Source: Erythrobacter sp. (GTDB taxonomy: Bacteria > Pseudomonadota > Alphaproteobacteria > Sphingomonadales > Sphingomonadaceae). From it: 64,000 nucleotides of DNA. Shown piece after piece: positions 1 through 6,525 of the stretch (position 1 is its first letter; the number at the start of each line of letters is the position of its first letter). A program made the position numbers and the translations under genes. Under the pieces are notes generated by a model. It was not told the origin of the DNA and searched no databases. It was given only the letters and a program-made list of their open reading frames with translations. Location of the stretch: the NCBI GenBank assembly GCA_030148605.1, contig JASBTD010000053.1, positions 62,001 to 126,000 on the forward strand. Reading direction: 5' to 3'.

Positions 1-622
1 GGCTGGCGAGAAAACCCCGCGCGGCTGGGCGTCTGGCAAAGCCACCCTGTTCGATGGTTATGATGCCAAGGCTGAGGCGATTGCATTGCTCGAAGCGGCA
101 GGCGCGCCGGTCGACAATCTTATGGTGATGCAGGAAGCGGGAGAGCAATTCCATCCCGGCCAATCGGCAACCTTGCGGCTCGGCCCCAAGAATGTGCTCG
201 CGCGATTCGGCATGCTGCACCCAAATACCTGCAAGGCCTTCGATATCGACGGGCCGGTCGCAGCGGTCGAAATATTCCTCGATGCGATCCCTGCGCGCAA
301 AGGTGGGGGCAGCTTTGCCCGCACGCCTTATGCGCCACCCGCTCTGCAAGCGGTGACGCGCGACTTTGCCTTCCTTGTGCCGGTAGATCTTGCGGCAAAC
401 GAGCTGGTTCGAGCGGTCAAGGGTGCGGACAAAGCGAATATCGTCGATGCGCGTGTGTTCGATGTGTTTGCGGGGCAGGGCGTGCCCGAAGGCAAGAAAT
501 CGGTCGCGGTCGAAGTGACGCTGCAACCGCAAGACAAGAGCTACAAGGACGCCGATCTGAAAGCGATTTCGGATGCGATTGTGGCCGCGGCGGCCAAGCA
601 GGGGGCGGAACTGAGGGGATAG
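1..622 (+). CDS. pheT: Phenylalanyl-tRNA synthetase beta subunit, C-terminal part (5' end outside window)
   Basis: The frame is open from base 2, before the ATG at 86 in the ORF track, so this is the 3' part of a longer gene cut by the window edge. The last ~95 residues (from TPYAPPALQAVTRDFAFLVP) match the ferredoxin-fold anticodon-binding (FDX-ACB) domain that ends bacterial PheT. The segment before it (HPGQSATLRLG, FGMLHP) matches the B5/core region. PheT pairs with PheS to charge tRNA-Phe in the cytoplasm; pheS would be expected just upstream, outside the window. Identification is firm although only about 207 codons are visible. Confidence 0.93.
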   Translation, partial: AGEKTPRGWASGKATLFDGYDAKAEAIALLEAAGAPVDNLMVMQEAGEQFHPGQSATLRLGPKNVLARFGMLHPNTCKAFDIDGPVAAVEIFLDAIPARKGGGSFARTPYAPPALQAVTRDFAFLVPVDLAANELVRAVKGADKANIVDARVFDVFAGQGVPEGKKSVAVEVTLQPQDKSYKDADLKAISDAIVAAAAKQGAELRG

Positions 623-634
623 GTTCTAGACAGC

Positions 635-706
635 CCGTTCGCCCTGAGCTTGTCGAAGGGTCATCCGAACGGGCCGTTCATACTTCGACAGGCTCAGCAC
701 GAACGG
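635..706. repeat. Imperfect inverted repeat (REP-like element) between pheT and prfC
   Basis: Two 26-base arms face each other. The left arm (635-660) carries CCCTGAGCTTGTCGAAGGG and the right arm (681-706) is a near-perfect reverse complement (ACTTCGACAGGCTCAG). The centre holds a smaller GAACGG/CCGTTC palindrome. Similar CTGAGC-TTGTCGAAG palindromes are, from general knowledge, scattered between genes of sphingomonads. The right arm ends 5 bases before the prfC start codon. Confidence 0.75.
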
Positions 707-711
707 CTTTC

Positions 712-2247
712 ATGACATCGAACAGACGCACCTTCGCGATCATCTCGCACCCTGACGCTGGTAAGACCACGCTGACGGAAAAGCTGCTGCTGCAAGGCGG
801 CGCGATCCATCTCGCGGGCGAGGTAAAAGCACGCGGGCAGGCCCGCCGGGCGCGCTCGGACTGGATGAAGATCGAGCAGCAGCGCGGTATCTCGGTCACG
901 TCTTCGGTCATGACTTTCGAGAAGGAATATGACGGTGAAACGATCACCTTCAACCTGCTCGACACGCCGGGTCACGAGGATTTTTCCGAAGACACCTATC
1001 GCACGCTGACCGCGGTCGACAGCGCGATCATGGTGATTGACGCGGCGAAAGGCATCGAGCCGCAAACGCGCAAGCTGTTCGAAGTCTGCCGCTTGCGCAG
1101 CGTGCCGATCATCACTTTCGTCAACAAGGTCGATCGCGAAGGCAGGCCGGTATTCGAATTGCTCGACGAGATTGCGGATATGCTCGCGCTCGATGTGAGC
1201 CCACAGATGTATCCGGTGGGGATGGGCGGGCAATTTGAAGGCATTCTGGATTTTGCCAGCGGCGAAGTGGCGCGGCCTGAAGGCCCGTCAAAGGAATTCC
1301 ACGGCAAGCGCGATGCCGATGTGACGCTACCCGATGAGATCGCGGAGAATGTCGAGCTGGCGCAGATCGGCTATCCCGAGTTCGATCTGGAAGCCTATCG
1401 CAATGGCGACCTGACCCCGGTCTATTTCGGCTCTGCTCTCAAGAATTTCGGCGTTGAGGAACTGATCGATGCGATTGCGAAATACGCGCCTCCGCCGCGC
1501 CCGCAACCCGCAGGGGACGAGCAGATCCCGCCGACGCGCGATGAAGTGACCGGCTTCATCTTCAAGGTTCAGGCCAATATGGACCCCAACCACCGTGACC
1601 GGATTGCGTTCATGCGGCAGGTGTCGGGCACGTTCAAACGCGGGATGAAGCTGACGCCTTCAGGGCTGGGCAAGCCAATCGCAGTGCACTCGCCGATCCT
1701 GTTCTTCGCGCAGGACCGCGAGATTGCCGACACCGCCGAAGCGGGCGACATCATCGGCATTCCCAACCACGGCACTTTGCGTGTGGGCGATACGCTGAGC
1801 GAGAAGAACGCGATCCGCTTTACCGGCCTGCCGAACTTCGCGCCGGAAATCCTGCGCCGCGTCCAGCTGAGGGATCCGACCAAGACCAAGCAGCTGCGCA
1901 AGGCGCTGGATGACCTTTCCGAGGAAGGTGTGATCCAGGTCTTCTATCCCGAACTCGGCGCGCAGCATATTGTCGGCGTGGTGGGCCAGCTGCAGCTGGA
2001 AGTCCTGATTTCGCGGCTTGAAGCGGAATACAAGGTCGAAGCGGGGCTTGAAGCTTCGCCTTTTGCAACGGCACGCTGGGTCAAAGGCCCGGCAGATGCA
2101 GTGAAGCAATTCGAGGATTTCAATCGCGCGAATCTCGCCAAGGATCGCGATGGTGACCTGGTGTTCATGGCCAAGAGCCCGTGGGATGTGAACTATCAGG
2201 CGGAAAAGAACCCCGAGCTGACCTTTTCGGCGACGAAGGAACGGTAG
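712..2247 (+). CDS. prfC: Peptide chain release factor 3 (RF3)
   Basis: This 511-residue translational GTPase removes RF1/RF2 from the ribosome after peptide release. The G domain shows the P-loop SHPDAGKTT (~12-20), the G3 motif DTPGHEDF (~84-91) and the G4 motif NKVD (~138-141). The following domain II/III sequence (GFIFKVQANMDPNHRDRIAF, VVGQLQLEVL) distinguishes RF3 from EF-G and LepA. Length is close to E. coli RF3 (529). The ATG at 712 gives a normal RF3 N-terminus, but no clear Shine-Dalgarno sequence precedes it because the 5' flank is the right arm of a REP-like repeat. Confidence 0.96.
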   Translation: MTSNRRTFAIISHPDAGKTTLTEKLLLQGGAIHLAGEVKARGQARRARSDWMKIEQQRGISVTSSVMTFEKEYDGETITFNLLDTPGHEDFSEDTYRTLTAVDSAIMVIDAAKGIEPQTRKLFEVCRLRSVPIITFVNKVDREGRPVFELLDEIADMLALDVSPQMYPVGMGGQFEGILDFASGEVARPEGPSKEFHGKRDADVTLPDEIAENVELAQIGYPEFDLEAYRNGDLTPVYFGSALKNFGVEELIDAIAKYAPPPRPQPAGDEQIPPTRDEVTGFIFKVQANMDPNHRDRIAFMRQVSGTFKRGMKLTPSGLGKPIAVHSPILFFAQDREIADTAEAGDIIGIPNHGTLRVGDTLSEKNAIRFTGLPNFAPEILRRVQLRDPTKTKQLRKALDDLSEEGVIQVFYPELGAQHIVGVVGQLQLEVLISRLEAEYKVEAGLEASPFATARWVKGPADAVKQFEDFNRANLAKDRDGDLVFMAKSPWDVNYQAEKNPELTFSATKER

Positions 2248-2284
2248 GCTTGCAGCGCCTGCAGCTTCGCGGCATGGATGCGGC

Positions 2285-3154
2285 ATGAACGGCTCAGGAC
2301 CTACTTCACAAACCTTCATCTCGCAGCGGCTGCGGCTGAACTACGAAGATTGGGGCAATCAGGACAAGCCGCCGCTGGTGCTGGTCCATGGCGGGCGCGA
2401 TCATGCGCGCAGCTGGGATTGGACGGCGCAGGCGCTGCGCGAAGACTATCATGTCGTCGCGATGGATCACCGCGGCCATGGCGACAGCGACTGGGTTTCT
2501 GACGGCAACTACCGTGCGAACGACATGGTCTATGACCTGGCGCAGTTGATCCATCAGCTGGGACGCGGCCCCGTCACCATCGTCAGCCATTCGATGGGCG
2601 GCAATGTCGCGCTGCGCTATGCCGGCGTGTTCCCCGATATGGTGAAGAAGATCGTTGCGATCGAAGGGCTGGGCCCTTCGCCTGAGCGGCAAGCGGAAAT
2701 GCGCAGCACGCCCTATCCGGAACGATTTGCAGAGTGGATCGGCAAGAAGCGTGCCGCATCTGGCCGCCTGCCGCGCAAATATGAAAGCATCGAAGCCGCC
2801 TTTGCGCGGATGATCGAGGAAAACAGCTACCTTACCGAAGCGCAGGCACGCCACCTTACGATCCATGGGGTGAACCGCAATGAAGACGGCACCTTTAGCT
2901 GGAAATTCGACCCGCACCTCAATGTCTGGGGTGTCGAGGATATTGCAGATGAATTCCTGCAGCAGATCTGGGGAGCGATCACAGCGCCGACGCTGCTGCT
3001 TTATGGCGCTGACAGCTGGGCTTCAAACCCGGCGAAGGATGGGCGCATCAAGTATTTCAACAATGCCGAAGTGATCGAATTCGAGAAGGCGGGGCACTGG
3101 CTCCACCATGACCAGTTTGACCGCTTCATCGCGACCTTGCGCGATTTCCTCTGA
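2285..3154 (+). CDS. Alpha/beta hydrolase
   Basis: A 289-residue cytoplasmic hydrolase of the alpha/beta fold. The oxyanion-hole segment LVLVHGGRDHARSW (~31-44) is followed by DHRGHGDS, the nucleophile elbow SHSMGG (Ser ~103) and a C-terminal catalytic histidine in AGHWLHHDQ; the acid is probably the Asp in LLLYGADSW. It has no signal peptide. It lies 37 bases after prfC and 19 bases before a PPOX-like gene on the same strand, so co-transcription is likely. The substrate cannot be told from sequence; esterase, epoxide hydrolase or C-C hydrolase are all possible. Confidence 0.88.
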   Translation: MNGSGPTSQTFISQRLRLNYEDWGNQDKPPLVLVHGGRDHARSWDWTAQALREDYHVVAMDHRGHGDSDWVSDGNYRANDMVYDLAQLIHQLGRGPVTIVSHSMGGNVALRYAGVFPDMVKKIVAIEGLGPSPERQAEMRSTPYPERFAEWIGKKRAASGRLPRKYESIEAAFARMIEENSYLTEAQARHLTIHGVNRNEDGTFSWKFDPHLNVWGVEDIADEFLQQIWGAITAPTLLLYGADSWASNPAKDGRIKYFNNAEVIEFEKAGHWLHHDQFDRFIATLRDFL

Positions 3155-3173
3155 TTGAACAGGACAGCTTACT

Positions 3174-3731
3174 ATGGCCGATTTTTCCGATGAGCTGAGC
3201 GAGAAGCATATCGAGATGATCGGCAAGCAGCCGGTCTTTTTTGTCGCGACCGCGGCCGAAGGCGCGCGGATCAATCTCAGTCCTAAAGGCTATGATGCCT
3301 TTCGGGTGCTCACGCCCAAGCGTGTCGCCTATTTGGACTTGGGCGGCTCAGGCAATGAGACGCATGCGCATCTCGCGGCTGATGGCCGGATCACCATCAT
3401 GTTCTGCAATTTCCAGCAGCCGGCAAACATCCTGCGCATTTACGGGCGGGGCCATGCTGTGCTGCCGCAAGATGCTGAGTGGGAAGCGTTCGCGCCGCAT
3501 TTCACATTGCTGCCCGGCACTAGGCAGATCTTCGTGATTGAAGTGGAAAGCGTGCAGACCAGTTGTGGCTGGGGCGTGCCCTTCATGGAGTATCAGGAAG
3601 AACGGCAGACGCTGAAGAAGTCGCACGCCCAGTCTAACCCAGACGAATGGGCGGCGAAACATGCGCTGCGCATCTCCAGCATCGACGGGCTGCCGACCCG
3701 CGCGACGGATCGTTACATCGCAGGCGAATAA
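3174..3731 (+). CDS. Pyridoxamine 5'-phosphate oxidase family protein
   Basis: The 185-residue protein has the split-barrel FMN-binding pattern of the PPOX superfamily: an N-terminal substrate strand (QPVFFVATAAEGARINLSPKG), a middle strand with GSGNETHAHLAADGRITIMF, and NILRIYGRGHAV. The NLSPKG and GNETHAHL segments are typical of the small-molecule-interacting subgroup rather than true PdxH. A Shine-Dalgarno-like stretch precedes the ATG. It sits between a hydrolase gene and an EEP-family gene that begins 14 bases later. A flavin- or F420-dependent oxidoreductase function is likely, but the substrate is unknown. Confidence 0.85.
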   Translation: MADFSDELSEKHIEMIGKQPVFFVATAAEGARINLSPKGYDAFRVLTPKRVAYLDLGGSGNETHAHLAADGRITIMFCNFQQPANILRIYGRGHAVLPQDAEWEAFAPHFTLLPGTRQIFVIEVESVQTSCGWGVPFMEYQEERQTLKKSHAQSNPDEWAAKHALRISSIDGLPTRATDRYIAGE

Positions 3732-3745
3732 GGCAACGCGCTCAA

Positions 3746-4444
3746 GTGCAGCTCAAGTTCGCCAGCTACAACATCCATAAAGCGGTCGGCTTTGATGGCC
3801 GCCGCGATCCCGATCGGATCATCACAGTCTTGCGCGAGGTCGATGCCGATATCATTGCGCTGCAGGAAGCGGATCGGCGTTTCGGACAGCGTGCGGGCGT
3901 GCTTCCGCGGGCGCTTCTGGATGACACGAAATGGCGCCCCTTGCCGGTCGCCAAGCGAAGACAAAGCCTGGGCTGGCACGGCAACGCCTTGCTCGTGCGC
4001 AGGGATATCGATTGCTTGCTCGCAGAGCCGCTTGACCTGCCTACGCTTGAGCCGCGCGGCGCAGTGATGGCGGAGTTGTCGCTCAATGGCCAATCCTTGC
4101 GCGTGCTTGGTGCGCATCTGGACATTTCCGGGCTGCGTCGTCGTGACCAGGTAAAGGCGATCATCTCGCACTGCGCACGTCGCCAGCGCATGCCGACGGT
4201 GATCATGGGGGATTTCAACCAATGGGGTCGGCTGACAGGTGCGATGCGGGCCTTCGGACTGGGCTGGCAACAGATCACACCGGGCCCAAGCTATCCGGCG
4301 CGGCGACCAGTCGCACCGCTCGATCGCATTATCGCCACCCCCGATTGGGATTATCTCGACAGTGCGGTTCACCACAGCGTGAAAGCGGCGAGTTCATCCG
4401 ATCACCTACCGATCTGGACAAGCCTGAAACTGCCTAAAAAATAG
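3746..4444 (+). CDS. Endonuclease/exonuclease/phosphatase (EEP) family protein
   Basis: About 232 residues from a GTG at 3746; the longer ORF in the track runs back over the PPOX gene and its first 33 residues look non-coding. EEP hallmarks are in order: ASYNIHKAVG at the N-terminus, ALQEADRR (metal-binding Glu), VIMGDFNQWG (the DxN pair) and SSDHLPIW (the C-terminal Asp-His). There is no signal peptide, so it should act in the cytoplasm on a phosphodiester or phosphate ester. Family members include phospholipases and nucleases; the substrate here is not determined. Confidence 0.85.
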   Translation: MQLKFASYNIHKAVGFDGRRDPDRIITVLREVDADIIALQEADRRFGQRAGVLPRALLDDTKWRPLPVAKRRQSLGWHGNALLVRRDIDCLLAEPLDLPTLEPRGAVMAELSLNGQSLRVLGAHLDISGLRRRDQVKAIISHCARRQRMPTVIMGDFNQWGRLTGAMRAFGLGWQQITPGPSYPARRPVAPLDRIIATPDWDYLDSAVHHSVKAASSSDHLPIWTSLKLPKK

Positions 4445-4516
4445 ACTGCCGCACAAAATTTAATCAACCATTCACTTTTTAGGCACGCTCCATAGCGTCT
4501 AAATAGCCCGTAAACG

Positions 4517-4529
4517 GCACAATCCGTGC
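4517..4529. promoter_or_regulatory. Dyad GCAC-N5-GTGC upstream of the sigma-54 promoter
   Basis: A short dyad GCACAATCCGTGC lies 12 bases upstream of the -24 element. NtrC operators usually read GCAC-N7-GTGC and sit further upstream, so spacing and position are both non-standard. It is recorded as a possible activator half-site pair only. Confidence 0.25.
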
Positions 4530-4541
4530 TCTTGCGGAATC

Positions 4542-4557
4542 TGGCACGCCTCTTGCT
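4542..4557 (+). promoter_or_regulatory. Sigma-54 (RpoN) -24/-12 promoter of the P-II/amtB operon
   Basis: TGGCACGCCTCTTGCT matches the sigma-54 consensus TGGCAC-N5-TTGCW at every conserved position, with the invariant GG and GC pairs in correct spacing. It lies 46 bases upstream of the P-II start codon, which leaves a short leader. Sigma-54 control with NtrC activation under nitrogen limitation is the classical arrangement for glnK-amtB. The sigma-54 gene itself is at 53860-55332 in this window. Confidence 0.85.
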
Positions 4558-4603
4558 GCACATGCGAAGCCGGGAAGAATCCGGTGAGCAGTAGGGGGCA
4601 AAG

Positions 4604-4942
4604 ATGAAGTTCATCATCGCCGTAATTAAACCGTTTAAGCTCGATGAAGTCCGCGAAGCGCTGGGCGGCATCGGGGTCGCAGGCATGACTGTGTCCGAAG
4701 TCAAGGGCTTCGGCAGGCAGAAGGGCCAAACCGAAATCTATCGTGGTGCAGAATATTCGACCAACATGCTTCCCAAGGTGAAGCTGGAGATTGCAGCGGC
4801 TGACGACATCGCCGCGCAAGTGGTCGAAACGATTCAGCAAACCGCCAGCACGGACGCCATCGGCGATGGCAAGATCTTCGTGCTCGATCTGGCTTCCGCC
4901 ACGCGCATTCGCACCGGTGAAACCGGCGATACGGCGCTCTAA
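4604..4942 (+). CDS. glnK: Nitrogen regulatory protein P-II (GlnK/GlnB)
   Basis: A 112-residue P-II signalling protein, the family's standard length. The T-loop carries the uridylylation tyrosine at exactly residue 51 (YRGAEYSTN), and the B-loop/C-loop signature DGKIFVLDLASATRIRTGE is intact. P-II trimers sense 2-oxoglutarate, ATP/ADP and glutamine state, and GlnK plugs the AmtB channel when ammonium is plentiful. The gene is directly followed by amtB and preceded by a consensus sigma-54 promoter, which favours GlnK over GlnB. It has a typical start with GGGGGC just upstream. Confidence 0.95.
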   Translation: MKFIIAVIKPFKLDEVREALGGIGVAGMTVSEVKGFGRQKGQTEIYRGAEYSTNMLPKVKLEIAAADDIAAQVVETIQQTASTDAIGDGKIFVLDLASATRIRTGETGDTAL

Positions 4943-4962
4943 TCATGATGGGGAACTCAACA

Positions 4963-6285
4963 ATGATCCGCAAAGCAATTAGCGGTGCAGCGGCGCTAGG
5001 CGCCACGCTATTCGTATCAACGGCGGCTCTCGCGCAAGAGGCGGCCGAAGCTGCGCCTGCCGTGCCGACGGCCGGGAACAACGCCTGGATGATGACATCG
5101 ACCTTGCTGGTCCTGCTCATGATCCTGCCGGGCCTCGCCCTTTTCTATGGCGGCCTGACCCGCTCCAAGAACATGCTTTCAACCATGACGCAGGTGGGTG
5201 CGACCGCTTGTCTCGCGATGCTGGTATGGGTGATGTGGGGTTACTCGACAGCCTTCGGCCCGGAAGGCAATGCCTTCTTCAGCTGGGGTAATCTGTTCCT
5301 TACCGCAAGCACATATGAAAGCACCGCTGCGACCTTCACTGACGAAGTGATCAGCGAATTTGTCTTTATCAGCTTCCAGATGACCTTCGCCGCGATCACG
5401 GCGGCGCTGATCCTGGGTGCGACTGCAGAGCGCATGAAGTTCTCCGCAGTCATGCTGTTTGTGCCGATCTGGCTGACCTTGGTCTATTTCCCGATCGCGC
5501 ACATGGTGTGGGCAGGTGGCGGCTACTTGTTCGAGAAAGGCGCTCTGGACTTTGCTGGCGGCACGGTTGTGCACATCAACGCCGGTGTCTCTGGCCTGGT
5601 CCTCGCATATCTGCTCGGCAAGCGCCGCGGCTATCCGGCAGAACCGATGCCGCCGCACTCGATGACTCTCACGCTGGTGGGCGCAGGCCTGCTGTGGGTT
5701 GGCTGGTTCGGCTTTAACGCAGGCTCTGCGCTTGAAGCTGATGCCTTTGCCGGCCTGGCCATGCTCAACACCTTCGTGGCAACCGCTGCTGGCGCGCTGA
5801 CCTGGATGGTTGTCGAGCGGCTTGCTGGCCACAAGGGTTCAGCCCTGGGCTTTGCGTCGGGCATTATCGCTGGCTTGGTTGCAGTAACGCCTGCTGCCGG
5901 TAACAGCGGCCCATTCGGCGCAATCCTGCTCGGCATCGCCTCGTCGCTGGTGTGCTACTTCTTCGTCGCCAAGGTCAAAGCCAAGTTCGGCTATGACGAC
6001 AGCCTCGACGCATTCGGCATCCACGGCATCGGCGGCATCGTTGGCGCAATCGGTACCGCGGTGGTCTACCAGCCGTTCCTTGGCGGCCCGGGCGATGGCT
6101 CGACCGGCCTGGGTGCGCAGCTCTGGATCCAGACGCATGGCGTGCTGACCACGATCGTTTGGGCGACCGTTGGCACTCTTATCGCGGCTTACGTCGTCAA
6201 GCTCATCATCGGCCTGCGTGTCGACGAAGAGACCGAAGTCGACGGGCTCGACATCTCCGAACACGGAGAGCGCGCCTACAACTAA
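4963..6285 (+). CDS. amtB: Ammonium transporter AmtB
   Basis: A ~440-residue inner-membrane ammonium channel. The ATG at 4963 is preferred because GGGGA lies 8 bases upstream and it gives a clean signal peptide (KAISGAAALGATLFVSTAALAQ); the track start at 4945 adds six residues and lacks such a site. Amt hallmarks include FYGGLTRSKNMLSTM, the first pore histidine in GGTVVHINAG and the second in DAFGIHGIGG, with eleven hydrophobic segments. It is co-transcribed with P-II (20 bases apart) and ends before a strong intrinsic terminator. Confidence 0.96.
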   Translation: MIRKAISGAAALGATLFVSTAALAQEAAEAAPAVPTAGNNAWMMTSTLLVLLMILPGLALFYGGLTRSKNMLSTMTQVGATACLAMLVWVMWGYSTAFGPEGNAFFSWGNLFLTASTYESTAATFTDEVISEFVFISFQMTFAAITAALILGATAERMKFSAVMLFVPIWLTLVYFPIAHMVWAGGGYLFEKGALDFAGGTVVHINAGVSGLVLAYLLGKRRGYPAEPMPPHSMTLTLVGAGLLWVGWFGFNAGSALEADAFAGLAMLNTFVATAAGALTWMVVERLAGHKGSALGFASGIIAGLVAVTPAAGNSGPFGAILLGIASSLVCYFFVAKVKAKFGYDDSLDAFGIHGIGGIVGAIGTAVVYQPFLGGPGDGSTGLGAQLWIQTHGVLTTIVWATVGTLIAAYVVKLIIGLRVDEETEVDGLDISEHGERAYN

Positions 6286-6372
6286 CACCCGGTTTGGCGG
6301 GGCGAGGAAACTCTCTCCTCTCCCTCCTCCCCCGCCTCACCTCGTTCCTCCTGCGAACGAACAAACTTCTGA

Positions 6373-6404
6373 GGGCCGGAGCCAGCCGCTCCGGCCCCTT
6401 TTTT
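6373..6404 (+). terminator. Intrinsic terminator of the glnK-amtB operon
   Basis: A perfect 10-base-pair stem (GGGCCGGAGC / GCTCCGGCCC) with a five-base loop is followed by CTTTTTT. It lies about 90 bases after the amtB stop codon, a standard rho-independent arrangement. Confidence 0.9.
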
Positions 6405-6407
6405 ATG

Positions 6408-6425
6408 TGTGACATCTGAGTCACA
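6408..6425. promoter_or_regulatory. Dyad operator candidate upstream of the TonB receptor gene
   Basis: TGTGAC-N6-GTCACA is a perfect dyad 100 bases upstream of the TonB-dependent receptor start and just after the amtB terminator. The half-site resembles Crp/Fnr or GntR operators, but Crp sites normally read TGTGA-N6-TCACA, so the spacing is off by two. A second perfect 10-base palindrome, TGTTGCAACA, lies at 6479-6488. The regulator is unknown. Confidence 0.35.
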
Positions 6426-6525
6426 GTAAAATGTCGTCGAACGCGAGCATATGACAATAAACTTGCGCGAGGCCTGCCTGTTGCAACATCTCCCATGTCA
6501 GTTCTCAAAAATGGGAGAAAATGTA

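Noticed and set aside
4517-4529. Calling the GCAC-N5-GTGC dyad a definite NtrC site
   Set aside because: NtrC sites normally have seven bases between half-sites and lie further upstream; kept only as a weak candidate.
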